DNA of 64,000 nt from Secundilactobacillus kimchicus JCM 15530 (GTDB lineage: Bacteria > Bacillota > Bacilli > Lactobacillales > Lactobacillaceae), in NCBI RefSeq assembly GCF_001433995.1, contig NZ_AZCX01000006.1:50154-114153 (forward strand), read 5' to 3'. Position numbers and translations under genes: made by a program. Positions 8,381 to 17,031 of the stretch are shown here, one piece after another (positions within the stretch are counted from its first letter, which is position 1; each line of letters opens with the position of its first letter). The notes beneath the pieces are model-generated. The model had not been told where the DNA came from, did no database searches, and worked only from the letters and a program-made list of their open reading frames with translations.

Positions 8381-8818
8381 CTAATCTGTTGGTTTATTTG
8401 CCGCATGGACCAGTAGTTCATCGATAATGCTTTGGAGCGAAATGCTTGCCATTTTGGCCTCCGCCGCCGTTTGGACTTCCTCATACACGTCGTTGAGAGT
8501 CTGTTGAATGTTACCGCCAACCAGGCACTGAGGGTTTGTTTTGTCATCAATTGACAATAACTGTGGGGCCGGGTCAATAGCGTGTAAGACATCCCGAAGT
8601 GAAATTGTCGCTGCCGGTCGGCTTAATTTTGGTGTGGCCTTTCCCGCCTGAGTGGTCAGTAACCCCGCCTGGGTGAGTTGCGACATTAGCCGCCGAATTA
8701 AGCTGGGGTTAGACTCAACGCTCCGAGCAATTGCAGCGCTTGAGAGGTCGTCATTGGGGAGGAGTTCGATGTAGGTCAAAATATGCACGGCATCGCTTAA
8801 TTTGTGAGAACTTTTCAT
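8381..8818 (-). CDS. Rrf2-family transcriptional regulator
   Basis: 145 residues with an N-terminal winged helix (SHKLSDAVHILTYIELLP; SNPSLIRRLMSQLTQAGLL) and the Rrf2 dimer helix. It has one cysteine (NPQCLVGG), so an iron-sulfur cluster of the IscR kind is unlikely; it fits the YwnA type. It lies 15 bp after the NmrA-like oxidoreductase in the same direction, so it probably regulates the shared promoter at 9727-9756. Confidence 0.85.
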   Translation of the reverse strand: MKSSHKLSDAVHILTYIELLPNDDLSSAAIARSVESNPSLIRRLMSQLTQAGLLTTQAGKATPKLSRPAATISLRDVLHAIDPAPQLLSIDDKTNPQCLVGGNIQQTLNDVYEEVQTAAEAKMASISLQSIIDELLVHAANKPTD

Positions 8819-8833
8819 CGTGTCACCTAGTCG

Positions 8834-9694
8834 TTATTTTTTGATGAGGCGGGTAACGGCATCCTTTAAGCTCAGGAGGGGCCGCCCTAGAACAGTTTGC
8901 AGATCATCGGATTTTTCATCCAAGTTTCCGTCCCGAATCAGTTGTTGGAAGCTGGTGAACAAGAGCGCAGTGTTGGTATCAAATCCTGCTTGTTTAAGAC
9001 TAGCAGTATAATCGTCGTCACTCACGTTGGCGACAGGGAAGGTCTTACCCGTTGCTTCGCTAACCGCTTTAGCAAGGTCAGCATAAGTGGCTGGGGCACC
9101 CGCAAATTCGTAGACTGCTTTAGGATCATCCATTGTGAGCACCTTAGCCGCAGCTTGAGCGTAGTCACTTTCAGGCGTCCAGCCGACGCGACCTTGACCG
9201 GCAGAGTAAATCACGGGTTGGCCGTTTGCGCCGGCTTCAATGACGTTAAAGTCGTTTTCGAGGTACCAGTTGTTGCGCAGAAAACTAAAGGCCAAGCCGC
9301 TGTTGCGAAGCGCTTTTTCGGTTGCCTGGTGATCAGCAGCTAATGCGGCCGTTGAGGTGTCAGCGTGGGGGAAGCTCGTATAGGCGATGAACGCAACGCC
9401 AGCGTCCTTAGCCGCATCAATTACGTTTTGATGTTGTTCTGGCCGCGACATGGGCGCGCCGGGCTGAGATGAAATCAGCAAGAGTCGGTTGACCCCTTGC
9501 AGCGAATCACTCAAGCGAGGGGCGTCTTCGTACTCGCCAGGGCGAATCTCGATGCCGTCTGGCAACAGGTCAGCGGCCTTTTCGGTGTCGCGGGCAAGGG
9601 CGATAATGTCACTTGCGGGGACGGTTTCGAGCAACGTCTTAATAACGGTCCGGCCAAACCGACCGGTCGATCCAGTAACAGCGTATTTCATCAT
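8834..9694 (-). CDS. NmrA/QOR2-like NAD(P)H-dependent oxidoreductase
   Basis: 286-residue atypical SDR starting MMKYAVTGSTGRFG, the nucleotide-binding glycine motif, with YADLAKAVSEATGK near the C-terminus as in quinone oxidoreductase 2 relatives. No classical YxxxK. ATG at 9694 follows GGGAG by 6 bp. It is co-transcribed with the downstream Rrf2 regulator, an arrangement common for redox or electrophile response modules. Quinone reduction is a family-based guess. Confidence 0.8.
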   Translation of the reverse strand: MMKYAVTGSTGRFGRTVIKTLLETVPASDIIALARDTEKAADLLPDGIEIRPGEYEDAPRLSDSLQGVNRLLLISSQPGAPMSRPEQHQNVIDAAKDAGVAFIAYTSFPHADTSTAALAADHQATEKALRNSGLAFSFLRNNWYLENDFNVIEAGANGQPVIYSAGQGRVGWTPESDYAQAAAKVLTMDDPKAVYEFAGAPATYADLAKAVSEATGKTFPVANVSDDDYTASLKQAGFDTNTALLFTSFQQLIRDGNLDEKSDDLQTVLGRPLLSLKDAVTRLIKK

Positions 9695-9726
9695 TAAAAA
9701 CTCCCATCATTTTTTATTTCAAACAC

Positions 9727-9756
9727 ATGTTACTTTAAAAATAACAGGATTGTCAA
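9727..9756 (-). promoter_or_regulatory. Promoter with 19-bp near-palindromic operator
   Basis: On the minus strand TTGACA (9756-9751), an 18-bp spacer and TAACAT (9732-9727). TGTTACTTTAAAAATAACA (9728-9746) is an almost perfect dyad covering spacer and -10, well placed as the binding site of the Rrf2 regulator encoded in the operon. Confidence 0.65.
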
Positions 9757-9839
9757 GCTAGATTATCATGAGCTTATCATGAGTCAGCTGAGATTCCTTG
9801 GTACACTTAAAGAAACGACATAATGATTGGATGGGAAAA

Positions 9840-11177
9840 ATGAATCGTAAACTTAATCGCCGCGAACTCCTATTCGTTGGCATGATGTTATTTGGCCTGT
9901 TTTTTGGGGCTGGGAACTTGATTTTCCCGGTTTTTGTGGGTCAAGAAGCCGGGACCAATTATTGGGCAGCCCTCATTGGCTTTTTAATCTCGGGGGTTGG
10001 ACTGCCACTACTGGGAGTGACCGCCATTGGGATGACTAAGACCGACGGCGTATTTAACCTGTCGCAGCGCGTGGGTCATTGGTACGCCTACGCCTTTACG
10101 GTTTTGCTGTACCTGTGCATCGGCCCGCTTTTTGCCTTACCGAGACTGGCGTCGATTTCCTATGCGGTGGGGCTAACGCCGTTTGTTGCTTCAAACCAAC
10201 AGCATTGGGGCTTGCTGGTTTATTCGGTGCTCTTCTTCGGGGTGGCCTGGTGGTTTGCTCGCAAACCGTCGAAAATCATGGTCTACGTTGGTAAATTCCT
10301 AACGCCTGCATTTTTGATTTTGTTGGCCGGTCTGCTATTGATGGTCCTAATTAAACCATTGGGCCACGGTCAAGCACCCGTCCAACAGTATGCTGCAGCT
10401 CCATTAGCTGCTGGTTTCACCGCCGGATATTCGACAATGGATGCGTTAGCGGCCCTGGCCTTTGGCATTATTGTCGTGAACGCAATCAAGGGTCTCGGGG
10501 TCACTCAACCCACGCAGATTGCCCGTGATACCATTCGAGCTGGCGGTTTAGCCGTGTTCTTGATGGCTGTTATTTACGGGCTGCTGGCGTTACTTGGCCG
10601 TAATGCACTAGGGGCCTTTTCGCGGGCTAGTAACGGAGGACCGGTGCTGGCTAATGTCGCCAACGCCTACTTCGGTGAACTAGGGAACGGGTTACTGGCC
10701 GTTATTGTCATCGTGGCCTGCCTAAAAACGGCTATTGGGTTAATCACGGCTTTTGGCGATACGTTTAAAGAACTCTTTCCCAAGGTTCCTTATCAGCTAT
10801 TGATTGGATTAGCAAGCGTTGTGCCATTGCTGTTCGCTAACGTGGGCTTGGCACAACTGTTGACGATTTCAACGCCGATTTTAATGTTTATTTACCCGTT
10901 GGCGATTACGCTGATTTTAGTGTCCTTGCTGACGCCACTGCTGGGGAATGCGAAGTGGGTGTACCGAATGGTGACGGTATTCACTATCTTCCCGGCGCTT
11001 TTGGATGGGTTAAATGCCTTACCAGCTTCGCTACATCACGGCTGGGTTCAAACGGTTCTAAATGGTGGTGCATTGCTACCAGGCTTTAGCGTTGGGCTGG
11101 GCTGGACGTTGCCCGCTGTAGCTGGATTGATTATCGGCGTTGGATTAACGCAATTTTTGCGGTCAAAGGCCAGCTAA
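9840..11177 (+). CDS. brnQ: Branched-chain amino-acid:cation symporter
   Basis: 445-residue LIVCS-family carrier for Leu/Ile/Val. Diagnostic N-terminus FGLFFGAGNLIFPVFVGQEAG, about twelve hydrophobic segments, and the conserved TMDALAALAFGIIVVNAI region. ATG at 9840 is chosen because GGATGGGA precedes it by 3-10 bp; upstream TTG and ATG codons in frame lack ribosome sites. Monocistronic. Confidence 0.9.
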   Translation: MNRKLNRRELLFVGMMLFGLFFGAGNLIFPVFVGQEAGTNYWAALIGFLISGVGLPLLGVTAIGMTKTDGVFNLSQRVGHWYAYAFTVLLYLCIGPLFALPRLASISYAVGLTPFVASNQQHWGLLVYSVLFFGVAWWFARKPSKIMVYVGKFLTPAFLILLAGLLLMVLIKPLGHGQAPVQQYAAAPLAAGFTAGYSTMDALAALAFGIIVVNAIKGLGVTQPTQIARDTIRAGGLAVFLMAVIYGLLALLGRNALGAFSRASNGGPVLANVANAYFGELGNGLLAVIVIVACLKTAIGLITAFGDTFKELFPKVPYQLLIGLASVVPLLFANVGLAQLLTISTPILMFIYPLAITLILVSLLTPLLGNAKWVYRMVTVFTIFPALLDGLNALPASLHHGWVQTVLNGGALLPGFSVGLGWTLPAVAGLIIGVGLTQFLRSKAS

Positions 11178-11260
11178 TCACACGGTCGTGGCACATTGCG
11201 TTCGCTCAGTTGGCGTGGTAAATTAAACTGAATTTAAGTGATGAAGTGGAGTGGGCGAGT

Positions 11261-11758
11261 TTGGTAGACTTTGAATACGCGGAACAACAAGATTTACCCC
11301 AAATTGTGGCAATTTATAACGAAACGATCCCGACGCGGTTAGCGACGGCTGATCTTGAACCTGTGTCAGTTTCGGATAAGCAGGCGTGGTTCGACGAATT
11401 TGACAAGCAGTCCCGGCCCATTTGGAAAATGATGGTTGATGACCAAATTGCCGGTTGGGTTAGCCTTGAGTCCTTTTATGGCCGTCCAGCTTATCAACAT
11501 ACAGCAGAAATCAGCATTTATATCAGCAGCGCCTTTCACCACCAAGGCCTGGGCCAACAAGCCTTGGACTATGTGTTTGGGCAACTACCGGCCCTTGACT
11601 TGAATACGATTGTCTCTTTTGTCTTCAGTCACAACGTGGCCAGTCAGGGCCTGTTTAAGAAGAATGGCTTCAAGGTTTGGGGTCATTTGCCCGATGTGGC
11701 ATTGATGGACGGCCAAAAGCGGAGTTTAGATATTTTGGGCCGCCGGTTTAGAGATTAA
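11261..11758 (+). CDS. GNAT acetyltransferase, phosphinothricin-acetyltransferase-like
   Basis: 165 residues. Opening AEQQDLPQIVAIYNETIP and the acetyl-CoA-binding segment around HHQGLGQQALDYVF and SHNVASQGLFKKNGF match N-acetyltransferases of the Pat/YncA group. TTG at 11261 is favoured because GGAG lies about 9 bp ahead; a GTG at 11246 is the alternative. Amino-group substrate unknown (methionine sulfoximine-type amino acids are typical for the group). Confidence 0.8.
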   Translation: MVDFEYAEQQDLPQIVAIYNETIPTRLATADLEPVSVSDKQAWFDEFDKQSRPIWKMMVDDQIAGWVSLESFYGRPAYQHTAEISIYISSAFHHQGLGQQALDYVFGQLPALDLNTIVSFVFSHNVASQGLFKKNGFKVWGHLPDVALMDGQKRSLDILGRRFRD

Positions 11759-11803
11759 CGAGCGTCGTACCGCAGTCTTTGAATCAATTCGAAATGATCG
11801 CGC

Positions 11804-11840
11804 AAAAAAAGGTTTGAGGAAATTTTCCTCAAACCTTTTT
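11804..11840. terminator. Bidirectional terminator
   Basis: AAAAGGTTTGAGGAAA pairs with its complement with almost no loop; A- and T-runs flank it, between converging acetyltransferase and LysM genes. Confidence 0.85.
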
Positions 11841-11861
11841 GGGTGTTGCAATCGCGTTAAA

Positions 11862-12482
11862 TTAAAGTGCCCAGGCACCCATCCCTTGTGAGTGGTAAAG
11901 TGATACGGCTGCGTCAACTTGTTGTTGAACTGAACCGCCAGAGATGTGCATGTTTTGGAACAAGCCATAAGCGCCGCTTGAACTGTTACGAACGCCTGCT
12001 TGCCAGTTAGATTCACGTTGGATGATGTTGTTCCAAGTGGAAGCAGAAACACCAGTCCGTGAAGCCATTTGGCTCAATACGTAGCTCTTCATGTTGCTAC
12101 CAGTGTAAGTAGCGGCTGATGAAGAAGTCGTGTTTGAAGCGGTGTTGTTCGCTGTGTTCGCGGTGTTGCTGTAAGTGTTGTAGTTGGTCGTTGCTTGGCT
12201 GGTTTGGGCTGGTGCACTGTAAGTCCCGGCAGTCGTAGCAGCCTTAGTTGTGGTACCATCAGGAATCGTCAACTGTTGGCCAGGCAAGATCAAGTGACCT
12301 TGGATGTTGTTAGCTGATTCGATGGCGTTGATTGTTGAGTTGAATTCCTGTGAGATACCCCATACAGAGTCACCTGACTTAACGGTGTAAGTAGTTGCGG
12401 CGCTTGCATCAGTGGTGCCGGCAAGGAACAAGCCAAATGCTGCGGCGGTAGTAGCGAGAATCGTAGTAACAAATTTCTTCAA
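11862..12482 (-). CDS. Secreted LysM protein with Apf/transglycosylase-like C-terminus
   Basis: 206 residues: signal peptide (1-28, TTDASA|AT), one LysM peptidoglycan-binding module (about 31-74, [13 protein letters not shown]), a Thr/Asn/Ser/Ala-rich linker (75-128) and a C-terminal domain with E157 (RESNW) and YGLFQNMHI. That end resembles aggregation-promoting factor or lytic-transglycosylase-like wall proteins of lactobacilli. TTG at 12482 follows GGAGTG by 6 bp; the open frame upstream is non-coding. Probably an abundant extracellular muralytic or wall-associated protein. Confidence 0.85.
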   Translation of the reverse strand: MKKFVTTILATTAAAFGLFLAGTTDASAATTYTVKSGDSVWGISQEFNSTINAIESANNIQGHLILPGQQLTIPDGTTTKAATTAGTYSAPAQTSQATTNYNTYSNTANTANNTASNTTSSSAATYTGSNMKSYVLSQMASRTGVSASTWNNIIQRESNWQAGVRNSSSGAYGLFQNMHISGGSVQQQVDAAVSLYHSQGMGAWAL

Positions 12483-12809
12483 AATATACACTCCTATAGT
12501 TAAAACTCGGTAGTTATGAAGCTCATCAATGTGTTGATATCTTGTCATCAACAAACACGAGTCTAACTGGTTAGTGTTACTTTGACGTATCACTAGTTTT
12601 AAGAAGTAAAGGCAAAAGTTTCCGAAAAGACTAGTTTTTGTAACATTTGTAATCTTTTTGACCCATTCGAATTCGACTTTGAGACCCGTCTCATCGGGTA
12701 AAGTCTGATAAACGATCGGGAGTTGATATTAAGTTTATTACCGGAATCGGCAATTTTGACATTAGAAATAGACGGTAATTTAGGTTTTCTTAATTATGTT
12801 GGAAGGCCA
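12483..12809. other. Intergenic region before the LysM gene
   Basis: About 330 bp without a convincing gene. It should hold the LysM gene promoter and a long leader. TGTAACATTTGTAAT (12639-12653) holds two TGTAAY half-sites 9 bp apart; WalR sites need 11, so I do not assign them. AAGGCC / GGGCCTT (about 12803-12827) forms a hairpin over the end of the epimerase gene. Confidence 0.4.
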
Positions 12810-13841
12810 CTAGACTAAATGGGCCTTAATTAGCGTGTCAGCAGCGGCCAGTAGCGCTTGTTCTTGAGAAACAATGGGGCGCCACCCCAATAGTCGTTTG
12901 GCTTTTTCGTTACTAACGTTGCGGTTAATGGTCATTAGAAGTTGCCCCGATTTAGCTTGTGCACTAAAATGAGCGGCCAGTCGAACGAGCCAATCGGGCA
13001 TTTTTTTCTTTGTAATGGTTTCAGCAAGTTCTGGGTGAGCAGTTCGAACCAACGTGGCAATTTCGCTAAAGCTAATCTGACCGTCTGCACTAGCGATAAA
13101 ACGCTGATTGGCCGCCTGAGGAGCCGTCATTGCCCGTAAATGAAGGTCGACAACATCGCGAACATCGACGACGTTTAACTCAATGTTCACCAGCCGTTTT
13201 GTCTGGCCATTCATGATTGCTTTTAGCAGGTCAAAGCTGCCTGACACATGCTGGTTCAAGGAAGGGCCAAAAATAGCGACGGGGTTAATGGCCGTAAACG
13301 TCATATTGGTGTCGTGAGTATGCATATAGTCCCAAGCGCGCCGTTCAGCAATCGTTTTTGACTTTTCGTAGACGGATAAGCCCGGTTGTTCGGGGTCCGT
13401 CCAGTCGGCCTCCGTCGTCGGTCTGGTTGAGTCAAATTGACTAAACCCAACACCACCGAAGTTAGCGGTCATGACGACGCGTTTGACCCCCGCTTTGTCA
13501 GCAGCCGTTAAAATCCTAGTAATACCAGCAACGGCCGGTTCAATGACCGCTGATTCGTCGGTCACTTTGCCGAAGAATACGGGAGAAGCTACACTCAAGA
13601 CGTAGTCAATATCGGCCATGGCAGTATCCCAGCCATCATCTGCCAGCAAATCAGTCTGGGCAAATTCCAGTTGAGAAGTGGTGGGATAGCCTTGTTCAGC
13701 CAGTGTTTTAAGCAGCGCCTCCTCACTTGTTTTAGAGCGGACAGTGGTCCGCACATGATAGCCTTGCCGGAGTGCGGCTAATACTAACTGGGAACCAAGG
13801 AAACCCGTCCCGCCTGTGATCAGCACTTTTTCAGTTGTCAT
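12810..13841 (-). CDS. Extended SDR, NAD-dependent epimerase/reductase
   Basis: 343 residues with the nucleotide motif LITGGTGFLGSQL near the N-terminus and YEKSK as catalytic YxxxK, similar to dihydroflavonol-4-reductase/cinnamyl-alcohol-type reductases. The usual catalytic Ser stretch reads MTANFGGVG. ATG follows GGAGG at 10 bp. Its promoter carries a MerR operator and it is divergent from the MerR gene at 13947, so expression is probably induced by a ligand of that regulator. Substrate unknown, plausibly a carbonyl compound. Confidence 0.85.
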   Translation of the reverse strand: MTTEKVLITGGTGFLGSQLVLAALRQGYHVRTTVRSKTSEEALLKTLAEQGYPTTSQLEFAQTDLLADDGWDTAMADIDYVLSVASPVFFGKVTDESAVIEPAVAGITRILTAADKAGVKRVVMTANFGGVGFSQFDSTRPTTEADWTDPEQPGLSVYEKSKTIAERRAWDYMHTHDTNMTFTAINPVAIFGPSLNQHVSGSFDLLKAIMNGQTKRLVNIELNVVDVRDVVDLHLRAMTAPQAANQRFIASADGQISFSEIATLVRTAHPELAETITKKKMPDWLVRLAAHFSAQAKSGQLLMTINRNVSNEKAKRLLGWRPIVSQEQALLAAADTLIKAHLV

Positions 13842-13895
13842 TCTAAAAGACCTCCAATGTTAGGGTTGAATTATTCTTTAAAATTGATTATAGTC

Positions 13896-13926
13896 AGCAT
13901 AAAACCTAAACCATGGTTTAGGTCAA
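13896..13926 (-). promoter_or_regulatory. MerR-type promoter with 18-bp palindrome
   Basis: Minus strand TTGACC (13926-13921), 19-bp spacer, TATGCT (13901-13896). CCTAAACCATGGTTTAGG (13905-13922) is a perfect palindrome filling the spacer. Drives the epimerase gene and probably autoregulates the divergent MerR gene. Confidence 0.85.
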
Positions 13927-13946
13927 GGCTAAAAGGAGTTTTTAAA

Positions 13947-14390
13947 ATGACGTATGCGATTGGTGACGTTGCCGAAAAGTTTAACCTGTCGATTTCAACA
14001 ATTAGATACTACGATAAACGCGGATTGCTGCCGTTTGTGAGTAAGAATAAATCAGGCCATCGGGCGTTTACCGATTCAGATTTAAAAATGCTGTACACGG
14101 TGTGCTGTCTTAAAGATACCGGGATGAGCATCGAACACATCCGCGACTATATTTCAGCCGTCATGGCTGGGGATACCACGATTGACGATCGAATTGCGAT
14201 GTTAAAAGACCATCGAGAAACGATTTTACGCCAGCAGGCAGTTTTACAAGAAAGTCTTGCCGAGATTGATTTAAAGTTAGAAAATTATCAAGCGCCGGAT
14301 GCCCATACATTTGTTCAAAAAGAAGTGGCTTACGTCAATCAGGAAAAAGCGCGAGCTGGGTTGAAAAAACCGTTTCAAGTTAAGCGTTAG
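13947..14390 (+). CDS. MerR-family transcriptional regulator
   Basis: 147 residues: MerR helix-turn-helix (YAIGDVAEKFNLSISTIRYY, then DKRGLLPF), wing with GHRAFTDSDL, long coiled coil (about 85-120) and a short C-terminal tail without metal-binding cysteines, so an organic-ligand sensor. ATG at 13947 follows AAAAGGAG; the open frame upstream runs through the operator and is not coding. It resembles the broken MerR at 4512-4980 in its HTH and in paired control of an oxidoreductase. Confidence 0.9.
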   Translation: MTYAIGDVAEKFNLSISTIRYYDKRGLLPFVSKNKSGHRAFTDSDLKMLYTVCCLKDTGMSIEHIRDYISAVMAGDTTIDDRIAMLKDHRETILRQQAVLQESLAEIDLKLENYQAPDAHTFVQKEVAYVNQEKARAGLKKPFQVKR

Positions 14391-14395
14391 CTTAC

Positions 14396-14443
14396 AAAAA
14401 AGGATCATCCAAAACAGCGGCACATGGCCGTTTTGGATGATCA
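14396..14443 (-). terminator. Terminator of the DsrE-like gene
   Basis: GGATCATCCAAAAC pairs with GTTTTGGATGATC around a partly paired centre; A6 on the plus strand gives a T-run on the minus strand. It may also slow the converging MerR transcript. Confidence 0.7.
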
Positions 14444-14451
14444 TTTGATAA

Positions 14452-14799
14452 TTAAGGCTTAATATATCGAAACCCACGGTCCTGTTGAATAGCGAGGTCG
14501 ACGACGCCGGCTTCAACGACTTCGACGCCACTTTGGAGCTGATTGGGATTGATGCCATGACTATTAAGCGAGTTGTGGCAGGCGTGAAAGGCTACGTCTG
14601 GTGCCTGTAAAAACGTGGCGACTTGCTCCCGGAAACTTGGCGTGAGAGTGGCCATAATCGCGTCACCGTTGAGTACCACAATAACGGCTAGATGGTCGTC
14701 GGGGTGGTTTGCTCGATAGTTTAAAAGGTTGGTGAGGTTACTGGTCATTTCGCCAATCCGGTCGAGTTGATCAACGTGCAGCAGAATTTTTGTTTCCAT
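14452..14799 (-). CDS. DsrE/DsrF-like protein
   Basis: 115 residues with the DsrE-type alpha/beta pattern: KILLHVDQLDRIGEMTSNLTN, VIVVLNGDAI, then a single cysteine in FHACHNSL where some members have the sulfur-carrying Cys, and a C-terminal VVEAGVVDLAIQQDRGFRYI. Family members act as sulfur carriers or redox-related proteins; only a general assignment is possible. RBS AAAGGACC. Next upstream is the YiiX-type gene on the same strand. Confidence 0.75.
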   Translation of the reverse strand: METKILLHVDQLDRIGEMTSNLTNLLNYRANHPDDHLAVIVVLNGDAIMATLTPSFREQVATFLQAPDVAFHACHNSLNSHGINPNQLQSGVEVVEAGVVDLAIQQDRGFRYIKP

Positions 14800-14829
14800 T
14801 GAGACAGGTCCTTTCGGATGGTGATTTGA

Positions 14830-15444
14830 TTACACTGCGGTAATTTTGCTCAGAAACTGTGGTTTGTATGCGGTCGTAAACGTTGAATTTAAGCCGTACG
14901 GCGACACAAAGTGCAGTGCCGTATTAAACTGTTTAACGGCTCGGGTCCCAAAGAGGTTGTAAAATGCGAGGTAAATGAACTTGGAACAGTAGCTGGGATT
15001 CGACTGGTACAGGGTGCCAGCCGGCAAGATGGCATAATTTGGATTATTTTTCTTGTACATATCCCGATAAGCGTATAGGGCCGCTTGCTTGGCTGCCTTT
15101 TGCTTCGCTTTAGGAAGCCGATAGACATCGACCCAGCTGCCGGCGACTGGCGACGCGTGGCGCGCAAATAACGTCTTCTTCGGCGTGACGTGAGCGTTTT
15201 GTTTTAAGCTGTAGCCGTAGTTTTCACCCGGCATTTCGATCACGTAGTTAGCCGTTGTTGCGATGGCAACGTGGCCAAACATTCCACCGACACCGCCTAA
15301 GCTATTGGCGTTGGCGCCGTGAGCGACTAAGAGGTCGCCCGCTTGCATTTTATAGCCCTTAGTTGCCGAAGTCGCATGGGCTGAAACGGTCCCCGTTAGG
15401 ATGGTTAAGACTATCGCCAAACCAAATAATAGTTGTTTTTTCAC
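14830..15444 (-). CDS. Secreted YiiX/NlpC-like papain-fold hydrolase
   Basis: 204 residues from GTG at 15444 (GGGGGAG 9 bp upstream). Signal peptide 1-24 (TVSAHA). Permuted papain-like core as in YiiX/YebB: H58 (FGHVAI), E70 (YVIEMPG) and C153 (SYCSKFIYLAF), with DLLVAHG at 37-43. Members hydrolyse amide bonds of lipids or peptides; a wall or envelope target is likely. No membrane anchor. Confidence 0.75.
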   Translation of the reverse strand: MKKQLLFGLAIVLTILTGTVSAHATSATKGYKMQAGDLLVAHGANANSLGGVGGMFGHVAIATTANYVIEMPGENYGYSLKQNAHVTPKKTLFARHASPVAGSWVDVYRLPKAKQKAAKQAALYAYRDMYKKNNPNYAILPAGTLYQSNPSYCSKFIYLAFYNLFGTRAVKQFNTALHFVSPYGLNSTFTTAYKPQFLSKITAV

Positions 15445-15594
15445 TGTCTCCAACTCCCCCAATTGTTAATTACCGATAAGCATACCATAGACGCCGGTGG
15501 TGAGGGCCATAGAAAATTGTCCAGATTGACAGTTCCGAGGCCGTAAGATTTGAGGTACTATAATATAAGAAGATAATAGTTAAGGGAGCTGACC

Positions 15595-16779
15595 ATGAGT
15601 AAGTTTAAGTTACAATCCATAATTTTTGTATTGGTCGCCTTCATGTTGGGCTGCAACGAGTTTATTGTCGTTGGTGTGTTAAATGATTTAGCGGCCAGTT
15701 TTCACACCCCGATTGCAACGGTCGGGTACCTGGTTACAATATTTGCGACGGTCTACGCAATCAGTACCCCGTTCGTGACGATTTTGACCAGTCGGTATAG
15801 CCGATACAAGACGTTATTAGTTCTGATCGTGGTCTTTTTCATTGGCAATACTCTCAGTGGTTTTGCGACGAGCTTCGGGTTTATGGTCGTAGCCCGAATG
15901 CTGACGGCCGCAGTTGCCGGATCGATTATTTCCCTAGTGATGACGTTTGCCAATACGGTCGCCCCACGAAACAAGCGAGCAAGCTTGATTTCATGGGTGT
16001 TTGCGGGGTTTAGCATTGCCTCCGTGTTCGGAGTTCCAATTGGGACTGCTGTGAGTACCGCCTATGGTTGGCGGTATACCTTCTTTGGTATTTCGGTGAT
16101 TACGGCCATTATTTTCGTTCTGTTAATCTGGTTACTACCGAAAAACGTCGCGCAGGTTCAAAGTGGCATTCGGGGGCAGCTGTCCCTGTTAGCGGATCGC
16201 CGGATCTATTTGGCAATTGGTGTCGTGCTGTTCACCGCGGCTACGATGTATGCTTACTATACATACATTCGACCGCTATTAACAACTGGTCTGGGCTTTG
16301 ACAACCAGACGCTTAATTTCTTATTGGTGTCACTTGGTATCATGAGTATTATCAGTAATCGGTTATCCGGCACGTTGGCCGAGCGAAACGGTTTAGCAAA
16401 AATGCCAGTCTTTTACATCGCGGATATTGTGCTGTTACTATTGTTACCGGTGGCACTGGGCTCTAAAATTTTCGGTCTCGGAATCTTTTTAATTCTGACG
16501 CTAATTGTGACGATTATTAACTCGCCGATTCAGATTCACTTTTTGAACATTGCGGAACGCGACTATCCGCAGTCGTTGGTTCTGGCCTCGTCGCTGAATT
16601 CGATTTTCTTTAATTTTGGGATTTCACTGGGATCTGCAACGGCGTCGAGTCTGGTTGGCAAAGTTGGCTTGAGTCACATTAGTTTTGGTGCTGCCGGATA
16701 TGCCGCCATTTCGCTGGGACTCGTCGTGTTACTCAATAAAGCGATTGCGCAACACGGAACGCCTACAGTCGACCAATGA
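15595..16779 (+). CDS. MFS transporter, DHA1/AraJ-like
   Basis: 394 residues, twelve hydrophobic segments. The N-terminus (CNEFIVVGVLNDLAASF) and the motif-A-like loop SRYSRYKTLLVL fit the DHA1 drug or sugar efflux group (AraJ, Cml). RBS GGGAG 7 bp before ATG. Monocistronic, no regulator adjacent. Its last 17 bp overlap the end of a small membrane-protein gene on the other strand. Confidence 0.85.
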   Translation: MSKFKLQSIIFVLVAFMLGCNEFIVVGVLNDLAASFHTPIATVGYLVTIFATVYAISTPFVTILTSRYSRYKTLLVLIVVFFIGNTLSGFATSFGFMVVARMLTAAVAGSIISLVMTFANTVAPRNKRASLISWVFAGFSIASVFGVPIGTAVSTAYGWRYTFFGISVITAIIFVLLIWLLPKNVAQVQSGIRGQLSLLADRRIYLAIGVVLFTAATMYAYYTYIRPLLTTGLGFDNQTLNFLLVSLGIMSIISNRLSGTLAERNGLAKMPVFYIADIVLLLLLPVALGSKIFGLGIFLILTLIVTIINSPIQIHFLNIAERDYPQSLVLASSLNSIFFNFGISLGSATASSLVGKVGLSHISFGAAGYAAISLGLVVLLNKAIAQHGTPTVDQ

Positions 16780-16930
16780 ACAAAATAATGGCGATAAACG
16801 CTAGGATGATGACTAATGCCACTAAGAGGCCGCTAATGATGATTTGCAGGCGGTCTCGCCGAAGTAAGCTGATAAGCAGCCACGCAATGAGAATGAAAAC
16901 AATGAAGAAAAGCCGACTAGCGATGACCAT
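16763..16930 (-). CDS. Small two-helix membrane protein (55 aa)
   Basis: ATG at 16930 with AAAGGAGG 9 bp upstream, ending at 16763. Two strongly hydrophobic segments (about 5-22 and 28-53) around a basic turn LLRRDRLQ. A TATACT box lies about 30 bp upstream. Tail-to-tail overlap with the MFS gene. No family recognised. Confidence 0.6.
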   Translation of the reverse strand: MVIASRLFFIVFILIAWLLISLLRRDRLQIIISGLLVALVIILAFIAIILFIGRL

Positions 16931-17031
16931 TGATAAAGACCTCCTTTGACTGGCTTCAGTATAGCATGAACGGGGGTACCCAAACGGGTAGTTGAGGCGA
17001 TGAATCGAGAGCCGGAAAAGGAGAATGACAC

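Noticed and set aside
12639..12653. TGTAACATTTGTAAT as a WalR site before the LysM gene.
   Set aside because: The half-sites are 9 bp apart, not the 11 required.
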